Below, in pieces: positions 1-8,100 of a stretch of DNA of 22,921 bases. The position numbers and the translations under genes are program-made. The DNA is taken from positions 1 through 22,921 of the forward strand of contig JBAVJZ010000112.1 in the NCBI GenBank assembly GCA_049688015.1, in the 5' to 3' direction. Below the pieces are notes generated by a model. The model ran no database searches. It worked only from the letters and a program-made list of their open reading frames with translations, and was not told the DNA's origin. The DNA comes from CSP1-8 sp049688015 (lineage in GTDB: Bacteria > Desulfobacterota > Deferrimicrobia > Deferrimicrobiales > Deferrimicrobiaceae). How positions within the stretch are numbered: the first letter of the stretch is position 1; each line of letters begins with the position of its first letter.

Positions 1-2296
1 GCTTGACGATGCCGTAGACGGTGGAAAGGCCGAGTCCCGTACCTTTTCCTTTTTCCTTGGTGGTGAAAAACGGTTCGAAAAGACGCGCCGTGGTCTCGTC
101 GTCCATGCCGCTCCCCGTGTCGCTTACCGCGAGCATGACATACGCGCCCGGCGTCACGACCGAATGGAGGGACACGTAATCGTCGTCCAGATACACGTTG
201 CTCGTCTCGACCGTGACCTTCCCTCTGCCATCGATGGCGTCCTGGGCATTCACCACGAGGTTCATGACCACCTGTTCGAGCTGGCCCTTGTCCACCTTGA
301 CGCTCCACAAGTCCGGCCGTAGCACCGTGATCAGATCGATGTTCTCGCCGATCATGCGTCCGAGCATCTCCTCAATGCCTGCGACCACCTCGTTCAGGTC
401 CAGCACTTTCGGCTGCAATACCTGTTTCCGGCTGAACGCGAGCAGCTGCTGGGTCAGCGTCGAGGCGCGCTCCCCCGCCTTGTGGATCTCCTCCACGTCC
501 TTCCGGTACGGGGAGCAGGCGTCGAGACGAAGCAGCAGCAGATCGGAGTAGCCCCGGATCGCCGTCAGGAGGTTGTTGAAGTCGTGGGCGACCCCGCCGG
601 CAAGCCTTCCTACCGCCTCCATCTTCTGCGCCTGCCGGAACCGCTCCTCGCTCTGGCGCAAGGCCTCCTCGATCCGCTTGCGCTCCGTGATGTCTTCCAT
701 GACGGACATGATCCCCGTGATGTTCCCCTGGGCGTCCCGCATCGGCGCAGTGGACAGGCTGATCTCGATCGGGACAGCTCCTTTTTTCTGCCGTACAAGC
801 TCCATCGCGGAGAATCCCCCCTCACGCAACACCCGCTCGCGGATACTGTGGAACTCCGTGATATTCTCCTCGGGCACGACCGGGTTGAGACGCCCGATCG
901 CCTCCTCCTTCGTCCAACTGAACATCTTCTCCGAGGCGGGATTCCACAGGGTGACATACCCCTGCTTGTCGATAGCCATGATGGCAAGCGGCGATGACTC
1001 GATCAGGGCATTAAGCGCCTCGTTCGACGCGCGCAGCTCCTTTTCCACACGCTTCTGTTCCGAGATGTCAAGAAGGAGACCGTCCACGTGATCGAGCGAT
1101 CCGTCCGGGTTGTATATGAGCTGGCGCCTGTCCTCAAACCACCGATATTCGCCGTCGCGGTGCAATATGCGATATTCGACGCGCAGGACCTTTCTTTGCT
1201 CCCCCACCGCGCTCCGGAAGGCCATCTTCACGGACGACAGGTCATCGGGATGGATGATTTCCCGCCATCTGGCGGATACCTGAAGGACCTCTTCCGCGGT
1301 GTACCCGGTGAGCCGCTCCACCTCGGCTCCCACGAACGTGAGAGACCAGTCCGGAAGGCCCCGGTAAACGACTCCGGGCACGTTGTTCATGAGGGAAAGG
1401 AGTCGGCCGGCAAGCTGCTGCTGCTCCCGGAGCGCCCCCGTCTGCCGGACGGCGAGGGAGACCTGTCGCGCGACCGCTTCCACCGTCTCGATCTCGTTCT
1501 CCGTCCACTCGTGGGGTTCCGACCGGTCGAGAAACAGAACCCCGAAGAGTTTCTCCTGATCGCAGAGAGGAACCGCGATGAAGGCCCGCGGGAGAATGGT
1601 CTCGGACCCCTCCTTTCCTTCGGGATAGGGCCAAAGGAGGATATCGTTGACGACGAGAGAACGTCCGTTCTCGAACGCCTCCCTCGATTCGGCGGTATTC
1701 GACAGCTCCCGGAACACGACGAGGGCGGACGGGGAATCCGGTGCGTGATACTCGACCGTATCCCCGGAGAATCCGGAAAGGAAGATTGCGCAACGGGTGA
1801 CCCCGAGGAACCGGCCCAGATCGCGCGTCGTCTCGGTAAGCACCGCCTTGATGTCGAAATCCCCCAGAAGCGATGTGCCGATACGGGTCAGCAGCGTAAG
1901 ACGCCGTGATTGGAGCTGGGCGCGCAACTCGGCACGCCGGGTCGCCGTGACGTCGGAGAGTATGTGAATCGCTCCCGCGAGGTTCCCGTCCCCGTCCCGG
2001 AGCGGGTCGACAGTGATCCTTACCCGCATGTCCCGGTCCGGAAAGTCCATATCGAACGATTCCCGTTGTCCGCTCTTCACCATCCGCGCGCAGGGGCACT
2101 CATCGCCGGGACCTGTTCCTGCATGCAGCAGACGGTGGCAGGGACGACCGATGACGTCTTCTTCCGGAAGACCCAGGAACGTAAGGAACGAGCGGTTCGC
2201 CCAGAGAACCTGTTGCCGGAGGTCGAGAACCATGACCATGTCCTGAATGGTGTCCAGGATGTGACGCCAGTCTCCGGTGACCGGGCAGTATGCCAT
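1..2296 (-). CDS. Multi-PAS/GAF sensor histidine kinase (C-terminus cut by window edge)
   Basis: Soluble-looking sensor kinase; 765 codons are visible and the frame is still open at base 1. Order of domains: PAS (about residues 12-118), GAF (about 140-290, with an aromatic-rich ligand pocket region), PAS_3-type PAS (about 300-415, HPDD motif at 349-352), PAS (about 425-542), then HisKA with the H-box at 568-575 (phosphoacceptor His571 in GGVAHDFNN), and HATPase_c with N-box near 676-687, G1 DTGSGM (726-731), F-box FEPFFTTK (740-747) and G2 GKGTGLGLS (750-758). The window ends just after the G2 box, so a C-terminal receiver domain, common in this architecture, may lie outside. No membrane segment is visible, so it probably senses a cytoplasmic signal. 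The first PAS has Cys53, Cys67 and Cys69 in a Cys/His cluster. The start was chosen because a GGGAGGG lies 9 nt upstream of ATG at 2296. It is divergent from mscL; the partner regulator is not visible. Confidence 0.93.
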   Translation of the reverse strand, partial: MAYCPVTGDWRHILDTIQDMVMVLDLRQQVLWANRSFLTFLGLPEEDVIGRPCHRLLHAGTGPGDECPCARMVKSGQRESFDMDFPDRDMRVRITVDPLRDGDGNLAGAIHILSDVTATRRAELRAQLQSRRLTLLTRIGTSLLGDFDIKAVLTETTRDLGRFLGVTRCAIFLSGFSGDTVEYHAPDSPSALVVFRELSNTAESREAFENGRSLVVNDILLWPYPEGKEGSETILPRAFIAVPLCDQEKLFGVLFLDRSEPHEWTENEIETVEAVARQVSLAVRQTGALREQQQLAGRLLSLMNNVPGVVYRGLPDWSLTFVGAEVERLTGYTAEEVLQVSARWREIIHPDDLSSVKMAFRSAVGEQRKVLRVEYRILHRDGEYRWFEDRRQLIYNPDGSLDHVDGLLLDISEQKRVEKELRASNEALNALIESSPLAIMAIDKQGYVTLWNPASEKMFSWTKEEAIGRLNPVVPEENITEFHSIRERVLREGGFSAMELVRQKKGAVPIEISLSTAPMRDAQGNITGIMSVMEDITERKRIEEALRQSEERFRQAQKMEAVGRLAGGVAHDFNNLLTAIRGYSDLLLLRLDACSPYRKDVEEIHKAGERASTLTQQLLAFSRKQVLQPKVLDLNEVVAGIEEMLGRMIGENIDLITVLRPDLWSVKVDKGQLEQVVMNLVVNAQDAIDGRGKVTVETSNVYLDDDYVSLHSVVTPGAYVMLAVSDTGSGMDDETTARLFEPFFTTKEKGKGTGLGLSTVYGIVK

Positions 2297-2577
2297 ACGA
2301 TCTTTCCCTCCCTTGAAAGCGATTCCATTTCCCCTATCGGACAACCCGGGGGATTTCTTTACGAATCAATCCGTTCGGCGCCTTGCCGCATCGTGTCCCG
2401 TGAACCATTTCCGGAAACCAACCCCGGTAGCCTGCATCAATTCAGAAAACCCGGCAAACCAATGAATTTTTCGGATAAGATCCCGGGAGAGGCGTTGGTG
2501 GAAAATTTCCGATGCCCACACCCGCAAGCCGGGAAACAGAAGCATTTCACGCGACTGAGAAAAAAAGGAGGCTGTCC
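2297..2577. other. Divergent intergenic region between sensor kinase and mscL
   Basis: This 280-bp spacer must contain promoters for both flanking genes. On the plus strand a TAAGAT (2476-2481) resembles a -10 box but no good -35 lies 16-18 nt upstream, and TTGAAA near 2322 followed 16 nt later by TATCGG is another weak candidate. I found no sigma54 -24/-12 element, no hairpin with a U-tract and no small gene with a convincing ribosome binding site. The mscL ribosome binding site AAAGGAGG ends 6 nt before the start codon. Confidence 0.5.
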
Positions 2578-3033
2578 ATGCTAGGGGAATTCAAGAAGTT
2601 CGCGATGAAGGGCAACATGGTCGACATGGCGGTGGGAATCATCATCGGCGCCGCGTTCGGGGGAATCGTCAGTTCGCTGGTGGCAGACGTCCTGATGCCG
2701 CCGATCGGCCTATTGCTGGGCAACGTCGATTTTTCCAACCTCTTTCTCGTGCTCAAGGGAGGGAAGACGCTCGGTCCCTACGAAACGGTCGCCACGGCCA
2801 AGGCGGCGGGCGCGGTCACGTTGAACTACGGGATTTTCGTGAACACGCTCGTGAACTTTCTCATCATCGCCATCGCCATCTTCTTCGTGGTCCGTGGCAT
2901 CAATAACCTGAAGAAGAAGGAAGAAGCCCCTCCCGCGGAACCCACGACGAAGGAATGCCCGCTCTGCCTGTCTACCGTCCCGATCAAGGCGACGCGGTGC
3001 GGGCACTGCACGTCCGATCTCAAGGCGGCGTAG
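2578..3033 (+). CDS. mscL: Large-conductance mechanosensitive channel MscL with C-terminal zinc ribbon
   Basis: Homopentameric inner-membrane channel that opens under membrane tension and releases solutes during osmotic downshock. The 151-residue product has the canonical N-terminal amphipathic helix (residues 1-14), TM1 with the GIIIGAAFGGIVSSL gate-lining pattern (about 16-46), a periplasmic loop, TM2 (about 80-107) and a basic cytoplasmic segment KKK (112-114). It exceeds the 136-residue E. coli protein because of a short zinc-ribbon-like module at the C-terminus: CPLC (127-130) and CGHC (141-144). The start at 2578 follows AAAGGAGG with 6-nt spacing; an in-frame upstream ATG at 2512 would add 22 residues that do not belong to the family. 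Zinc binding is inferred from the two CxxC knuckles. Confidence 0.96.
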   Translation: MLGEFKKFAMKGNMVDMAVGIIIGAAFGGIVSSLVADVLMPPIGLLLGNVDFSNLFLVLKGGKTLGPYETVATAKAAGAVTLNYGIFVNTLVNFLIIAIAIFFVVRGINNLKKKEEAPPAEPTTKECPLCLSTVPIKATRCGHCTSDLKAA

Positions 3034-3082
3034 CCGGAGAGGAACCGACCGAACCGTTGCCCGCCGCGGACCGGTGACGCGG

Positions 3083-3095
3083 TACAATTGGGTTC
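3083..3095 (+). promoter_or_regulatory. TACAAT -10-like box immediately upstream of the MEMO gene
   Basis: TACAAT at 3083-3088 matches five of six bases of the sigma70 -10 hexamer. It sits so close to the ATG at 3096 that transcription would start at or just before the start codon. TTGCCC lies 20 nt upstream, which is too far for a normal -35. No ribosome binding site is present between the box and the start. This is only a sequence match. Confidence 0.3.
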
Positions 3096-4394
3096 ATGGA
3101 CACGCTCCCAGCGCTTCGCACGGACATCGACTTCCTGACCGTTCATCACGAGGGGCGGGACATGATCCTCGTCCGGGACCCGCTGGGGATCGTCTCTCCG
3201 AACGCCGCCCTTTCCGCGGAGATTGCCCCGTACCTTCCGCTGTTCGACGGTTCCACCTCTATCGGCAACCTGCAGATCATCATGATGCGCCACCAGGGCG
3301 GTTCCCTCGTCTTCCGCTCCGCGGCGGAGCGGATCGTCGAGGATCTCTCCCGGCTGGGTATCCTCCAGACGGATTCGTACCGGGCGGAAAAGAATCGGAT
3401 CACAAAAGAGTTCGCGAATAGCCCGGAGAGGGAGGCGTTTCTTGCCGGAAATTCCTACCCTGCGGATCCCGGAGAGGCCGCCTCCGTGCTCGACCGGATC
3501 CTCTCCCTCCCGGCGACCTCCGCCAATCGCCTCCCCGGCCCCCCCTGTGCGCTGGCCGCCCCCCACATCGACCTCCGGGTGGCGGAGCGGACCTACGCGG
3601 CGGCGTACCGGTCGATCCGGGACCTCGCTCCTTCCGCGATCCTGCTTCTCGGGACCGGCCACGCCCTCGGGAGGACCCGCTACAGCATCTCCGACAAGAC
3701 ATTCACGACTCCCCTGGGCCGGGTCCCGGCGGACCGGGAAGCGGCTGCGCGGATCCGGGCTGCGGCGGGCGAGGCCCTCGGTCCGGACGACTTCCCCCAT
3801 CGGAACGAGCATTCCCTCGAGTTCCAGCTCCTGTTCCTCCAGCGGCTCTTTCCGATGGAACAGGTTCCGATCCTTCCCGTCCTGTGCGGACAGATGGAAG
3901 ACCTCTTTGGAACGGTTCGCTCCCCTCTCGAGGCGCCGGGCATCGCTTCCTTCGTCGAGGCGGTTTCCGCCTGGATTTGCGAGCCGCCGGGGAGGAAACT
4001 CGTCGTGGCGGGCGTCGACCTCTCCCACGTCGGGCAGAAGTTCGGGGACCCCCATACGGGCCGGTCGATCGAGCCCGACTTCACGGCCTATGACCGGGAG
4101 ATTCTGGATGCGCTCACGGCGGGAGACGCCTCCGCCTTCTTCCTGGCGGGAGCCCGCTCCCGGAACCGGTACCGGATCTGCGGATTCTCGACGCTTTGGA
4201 CCCTGCTGGCCGTTCTGCCCGGAATACGCGGGACGGTGCTGGACTACGACGTATGGCACGAGGATCCTACCCGGTCCGCCGTGAGCTTCGCAGCAGTGGC
4301 GTTTACCTTCGACTTCCCGGCGGAATCCCGTGCCGACGCATCGCCATCTTCTGGAGAAATGGAAGGAAAAATCGTTCCCGGGGAAGAAAGATGA
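3096..4394 (+). CDS. MEMO1-family protein (AmmeMemoRadiSam system protein B)
   Basis: A 432-residue member of the MEMO family, which shares a fold with extradiol dioxygenases. Residues 1-110 form the N-terminal region typical of the bacterial B protein (DPLGIVSPNAAL near 27-38). The MEMO domain follows from about 115: AGNSYPADPGEA, the APHIDL His, the FPHRNEHSLEFQ stretch with a conserved His, AGVDLSHVG, and a late CGFSTLW Cys. These correspond to the His-His-Cys metal-site residues known from human MEMO1. Genes for the usual partners (AMMECR1 protein and radical SAM AmrS) are not in this window. There is no Shine-Dalgarno sequence, but a TACAAT box ends 7 nt before the ATG (see findings). 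The stop overlaps the polX start (ATGA), so the two are probably translationally coupled. Biochemical function is uncertain; family assignment is strong. Confidence 0.9.
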   Translation: MDTLPALRTDIDFLTVHHEGRDMILVRDPLGIVSPNAALSAEIAPYLPLFDGSTSIGNLQIIMMRHQGGSLVFRSAAERIVEDLSRLGILQTDSYRAEKNRITKEFANSPEREAFLAGNSYPADPGEAASVLDRILSLPATSANRLPGPPCALAAPHIDLRVAERTYAAAYRSIRDLAPSAILLLGTGHALGRTRYSISDKTFTTPLGRVPADREAAARIRAAAGEALGPDDFPHRNEHSLEFQLLFLQRLFPMEQVPILPVLCGQMEDLFGTVRSPLEAPGIASFVEAVSAWICEPPGRKLVVAGVDLSHVGQKFGDPHTGRSIEPDFTAYDREILDALTAGDASAFFLAGARSRNRYRICGFSTLWTLLAVLPGIRGTVLDYDVWHEDPTRSAVSFAAVAFTFDFPAESRADASPSSGEMEGKIVPGEER

Positions 4395-6142
4395 AAAACC
4401 CGGAGATCGCAAAAGTTTTCAGCGAAATCGCCTCCCTTCTGGAGCTTAAGGGGGAGAACCCGTTCCGGATCCGGTCGTATCAGCGGGCGGCGCAAAACAT
4501 CGGGGGACACACGCAGGACGTGGCCGGGATGGCCGACGATGAGCTGCGGTCCATCGCCGGGATCGGGCCGGATCTCGTCGGAAAGATACGGCAGTTTCTC
4601 GAAACGGGGCGAATCGACCTCCACGAGGAACTGATGCGGGAGATCCCGTCGGGCATCCTCGACGTTCTCCACGTTCCCGGGATCGGGCCGAAGACGGCAA
4701 AGATGCTTTACGAGAAGACGGGAATCCGGGGCCTGGACGACCTCGAGGCGCAGAGCCGGGAAGGGAGGCTGGCCGGGCTCCCGGGGATCCAGAAGAAGAC
4801 CGAGGAGAACTTCCTGAAGGGGATCGACACCCTGCGCAGGGGGAGGGAACGTCACCCCCTGGGCAGGGCCTTGCCCGTCGCGGACGACATCGTCCGGAAA
4901 CTGCGGGCCAAAGCCCCCCTGGGCAGAATTTCCCTGGCGGGCAGCATCCGCCGGTGGAAGGAATCGGTAAAGGACGTCGACATCGTGGCCACGTCGGTGA
5001 AACCGGCAAAGGTCATCGAGGTTTTTTCCGGCCTTTCGATCGTCCGGGAGGTCCTTGCTCGAGGTACGACGAAGGGATCCATCCGCACGACGGACGGAAT
5101 CCAGGTCGATCTGCGCGTCGTGAAGGAAATCTCGTTCGGAGCGGCGCTTCAGTATTTTACGGGAAGCAAGGAGCACAACATCCGCCTCCGGGAGATGGCT
5201 TCGCGCGCCGGTCTCCTGTGCAACGAATACGGCATATTCCGGGAAGCCGACGGGAAGAGGATCGGGGGCCGGCGGGAGGGAGAGATCTACACGGCGGTCG
5301 GGCTCCCCTTCATCCCGCCCGAACTGCGCGAGGACGGAGGGGAGTTCGAGGCGGCGGCGGCAGGCGAACTTCCCCGGGCGCTGACCGTCGGGGAGATCCG
5401 GGGAGACCTCCACGTCCACACGAACTGGTCGGACGGCACCCACGAACTCGACGCGATGGTACGTGCCGCAAAACGGAAGGGATACCAGTACATCGCGATC
5501 ACCGACCATTCGAAAGGGCTCGGGATCGCCCGCGGCCTGGACGAGAAGAGGCTGCGCGATCAGATGGCCCGGATCGACGATGCCAACCGGTCCTTACGGG
5601 ATTTCCGGATCCTGAAGGGAATCGAGGTGGATATCCGGGGGGACGGAACGCTCGATCTCCCCGACGGCGTCCTCGGGGAGCTTGACATCGTCGTGGCATC
5701 CATCCACTCGGGATTTCGCCAATCCCGGGAGCGGATCACGGCCAGGCTCCTGTCGGCCGTCCGGAATCCCCTCGTCGGCATCATCGCCCATCCCACCGGA
5801 CGGCTCCTCGGGGAGCGGGACCCGTACGACGCAGACATGCAAGCGGTTCTCCGGGAAGCCGCCGCCCGGGGCGTGGCGATGGAGGTCAATGCCCATCCCG
5901 CCCGGCTGGACCTTTCCGACTACCACGTGAGGATGGCAAAACGATACGGCGTTCCTCTCGTCATCAGCACGGACGCCCACGTCAACACCCATTTCGACTA
6001 CATGGAATACGGCGTGGCGATCGCACGGAGAGGGTGGGCGGTTGCGGGCGACGTCCTCAACACGCTGCCCTGCCGGAGCCTGCTCAAAAGACTGCGATCG
6101 GGGAGGAATCCGGTCGCGTCCTCGCTGAACCGGAAAGCGTAG
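4391..6142 (+). CDS. polX: DNA polymerase/3'-5' exonuclease PolX (family X polymerase plus PHP domain)
   Basis: Gap-filling DNA repair polymerase fused to a metal-dependent PHP nuclease; 583 residues, close to the 570 of B. subtilis PolX. Helix-hairpin-helix regions lie near residues 55-62 (AGIGPD) and 94-101 (VPGIGPK). The nucleotidyltransferase site has Gly184-Ser185, Asp195 and Asp197, with the third carboxylate Asp240. The PHP domain (about 336-575) shows GDLHVHTNWSDG (His341, His343, Asp348), TDH (372-373), Glu412, His439, His467 and STDAH (Asp528, His530), so the metal ligands appear intact. The start at 4391 is chosen because it overlaps the upstream stop as ATGA and begins the conserved N-terminus; a longer in-frame extension upstream would run inside the MEMO gene. 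Expected role: base excision and short-gap repair in the cytoplasm. Confidence 0.96.
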   Translation: MKNPEIAKVFSEIASLLELKGENPFRIRSYQRAAQNIGGHTQDVAGMADDELRSIAGIGPDLVGKIRQFLETGRIDLHEELMREIPSGILDVLHVPGIGPKTAKMLYEKTGIRGLDDLEAQSREGRLAGLPGIQKKTEENFLKGIDTLRRGRERHPLGRALPVADDIVRKLRAKAPLGRISLAGSIRRWKESVKDVDIVATSVKPAKVIEVFSGLSIVREVLARGTTKGSIRTTDGIQVDLRVVKEISFGAALQYFTGSKEHNIRLREMASRAGLLCNEYGIFREADGKRIGGRREGEIYTAVGLPFIPPELREDGGEFEAAAAGELPRALTVGEIRGDLHVHTNWSDGTHELDAMVRAAKRKGYQYIAITDHSKGLGIARGLDEKRLRDQMARIDDANRSLRDFRILKGIEVDIRGDGTLDLPDGVLGELDIVVASIHSGFRQSRERITARLLSAVRNPLVGIIAHPTGRLLGERDPYDADMQAVLREAAARGVAMEVNAHPARLDLSDYHVRMAKRYGVPLVISTDAHVNTHFDYMEYGVAIARRGWAVAGDVLNTLPCRSLLKRLRSGRNPVASSLNRKA

Positions 6143-6224
6143 GGCGAAGACCGGGAAAAACCCGCATTTGTCTACCCGTTGGAATTTTGCTACCTTGAAC
6201 ATCTTCGCTCGCTTGGGAACGGTT

Positions 6225-6252
6225 GCCGGCCATGCCGTTGCCGGCTTTCTTC
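6225..6252 (+). terminator. Weak hairpin between polX and the FMN protein gene
   Basis: GCCGGC at 6225-6230 pairs with GCCGGC at 6240-6245 across a 9-nt loop and is followed by TTTCTTC. It could be a weak terminator for polX or a leader hairpin of the next gene. The tail is imperfect and the stem is only 6 bp. The surrounding 6143-6296 spacer also holds TTGTCT at about 6168 with TACCTT 17 nt later as a possible promoter. Confidence 0.3.
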
Positions 6253-6296
6253 GTCACGCTGCATCCGCATGTAACCTTCAACAACAGGAGGGCACC

Positions 6297-7889
6297 ATGG
6301 GAAACCTGCGCAGACCGAACGCAAGCAGCACCACCGGAACGTTCAACCGGTCGAGAAGCGTCGTCCCCATGTCGGGAATCTGCAGCGATTGCCTGGACGG
6401 CTGCAAGGGGGGATGCGAGATCTGGCTTTCCTCCTTCCGGGGGCGGGAGGTCATCTACCCGGGGCCCTTCGGGGAAATAACGGCCGGCGCGGACAAGAAC
6501 TATCCCGTCGATTACTCCCACATCAACATCCAGGGATACGCCGTCGGGGCGCATGGGCTCCTCGAGGGAACCGAGCTGGGGCCGGATACGGCGATCTTCT
6601 CCCATGCCAACACCGAAACGGAATACGGCTGGGACAGGAAGGTCCGGATGCGGGTGCCGGTCTTCACGGGGGCACTGGGCTCGACGGACATCGCCCGGAT
6701 CAACTGGGAGCATTTCGCCGTCGGGGCCGCCATCTCCGGGGTTACCCTGGTATGCGGGGAGAACGTCTGCGGTATTGATCCTGAACTGGAGCGCACGGCG
6801 AAAGGGAAGGTGAAGAAATCCCCCGAGATGGACAGGAGGGTCGAAACGTACAGGAAGTACCACGAGGGATACGGGGAGATCCTCATTCAGCTGAACGTGG
6901 AGGACACGAGGCTCGGGGTCGCCGAATACGTGCTCGACAAGCACAAGCTCGACACTATCGAACTGAAATGGGGACAGGGGGCGAAGTGTATCGGCGGTGA
7001 GATCAAGGTCAACACGCTCAAGCGGGCGAAGGAACTCAAGAAACGGGGTTATCTGGTCCTGCCCGACCCCACCCATCCCGAGATCCAGAGGGCGTTCGAG
7101 GACGGCGCCCTCAAGGAGTTCGAGCGCCACTCGCGCCTGGGCTTCGTGACGAAGGAGGCGTTTCTCACTGAGGTCCAGCGGCTTCGGGACCTCGGGTTCC
7201 AGCGGGTCACGCTGAAGACCGGCGCCTATTCCATGGTGGAGCTCGCCATGGCGATCCGGTACGCCGCCGAGGCGAAAATAGACCTGCTCACGATCGACGG
7301 GGCGCCCGGCGGCACCGGGATGAGCCCGTGGCCCATGATGAACGAGTGGGGGGTGCCGACGTTCTACCTGCAGGCCCTAGCCTACGAGTTCTGCGAAAAA
7401 CTGCGGAGCCGAGGGGTAAGGGTCCCGGATCTTGCCATGGCCGGCGGATTCTCCACGGAGGACGGCATCTACAAGGTCCTCGCCATGGGGAGCCCCCACT
7501 TCAAGGCGGTCTGCATGGGCAGGGCCCTCATGATCCCCGGGATGGTGGGGAAGAACATCGGCATGTGGCTCAAGGAGAGGAGCCTGCCGAAGACCGTCTC
7601 CAAATACGGGCAGAAAATCGATGAGATCTTCATCCTGTACGAAGACCTCGTGGAGAAATACGGGAAGGAGGCGAAAACCATCCCCCTGGGCGCCCTGGGG
7701 ATCTATACCTTCAGCAAGAAACTGGAGGTCGGGCTCCAGCAGTTGATGGCGGGCAGCCGAAAATTTAGGGTCTCCGCCCTTTCCCGCAGGGACCTGATGT
7801 CGCTCACGGAGGAGGCGGAGCGCATATCCGGCATCCCGTACGTGATGAGCGCCTACCGGGAAGAAGCGGAAAAGATACTGGAAGAGTAG
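6297..7889 (+). CDS. FMN-binding glutamate synthase family protein (GltB-like, stand-alone)
   Basis: A 530-residue protein matching the FMN/2-oxoglutarate-binding TIM-barrel domain of glutamate synthase. Key segments: GALGSTDIARINWE, GENVCGIDPE, KWGQGAKCIGGEIK and the phosphate-binding IDGAPGGTGMSP, then AGGFSTEDGIYKVLAMG and CMGRALMIPGMVGKNIG. There is no N-terminal class-II glutaminase domain, so it cannot use glutamine by the usual route. The N-terminus has Cys29, Cys32, Cys36 and Cys40 (CSDCLDGCKGGC), a possible iron-sulfur or metal site typical of this stand-alone subfamily. The start at 6297 is chosen because AGGAGG lies 5 nt upstream; an upstream in-frame ATG at 6168 lacks one. The physiological reaction of these stand-alone proteins is not settled. 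Gene neighbours give no substrate clue. Confidence 0.88.
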   Translation: MGNLRRPNASSTTGTFNRSRSVVPMSGICSDCLDGCKGGCEIWLSSFRGREVIYPGPFGEITAGADKNYPVDYSHINIQGYAVGAHGLLEGTELGPDTAIFSHANTETEYGWDRKVRMRVPVFTGALGSTDIARINWEHFAVGAAISGVTLVCGENVCGIDPELERTAKGKVKKSPEMDRRVETYRKYHEGYGEILIQLNVEDTRLGVAEYVLDKHKLDTIELKWGQGAKCIGGEIKVNTLKRAKELKKRGYLVLPDPTHPEIQRAFEDGALKEFERHSRLGFVTKEAFLTEVQRLRDLGFQRVTLKTGAYSMVELAMAIRYAAEAKIDLLTIDGAPGGTGMSPWPMMNEWGVPTFYLQALAYEFCEKLRSRGVRVPDLAMAGGFSTEDGIYKVLAMGSPHFKAVCMGRALMIPGMVGKNIGMWLKERSLPKTVSKYGQKIDEIFILYEDLVEKYGKEAKTIPLGALGIYTFSKKLEVGLQQLMAGSRKFRVSALSRRDLMSLTEEAERISGIPYVMSAYREEAEKILEE

Positions 7890-7917
7890 CCCGCCGTTCG
7901 ACAAGGAAAAGATGATG

Positions 7918-7981
7918 CGCATCCAGTGCTCCCGTCCTCCTTTTTTACGGGGAGAAGGAAGCTGCCGGATGCGTTTTTTTT
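7918..7981 (+). terminator. Probable rho-independent terminator after the FMN protein gene
   Basis: CGCATCC (7918-7924) pairs with GGATGCG (7967-7973), and inside it CTCCCGT (7929-7935) pairs with ACGGGGAG (7947-7954, one bulge). Eight T residues follow directly at 7974-7981. The stem is interrupted but the position, 28 nt after the stop codon, and the T-run fit a terminator. Confidence 0.6.
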
Positions 7982-8100
7982 CTATCCTTCCTCCTGGACG
8001 AAGATCACGACACAAACCATGAGGTGATACCGCGCGCGGCCGCCTGGTGATAGTGGAAACGGAGGAGAGAGACGGGTAAACTAATTTCCGGAGGGAAGCG

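Noticed and set aside
2826..4412. A 528-codon open frame antisense to the MEMO gene
   Set aside because: Its translation is Arg/Gly/Glu/Pro-rich without any recognisable motif, while the sense strand encodes a full conserved protein. Long antisense frames are expected at this GC content.
8054..8082. Possible promoter before the AsmA gene (TGGAAA, 17 nt, TAAACT)
   Set aside because: The predicted transcription start would fall on the ribosome binding site, so the spacing does not fit.
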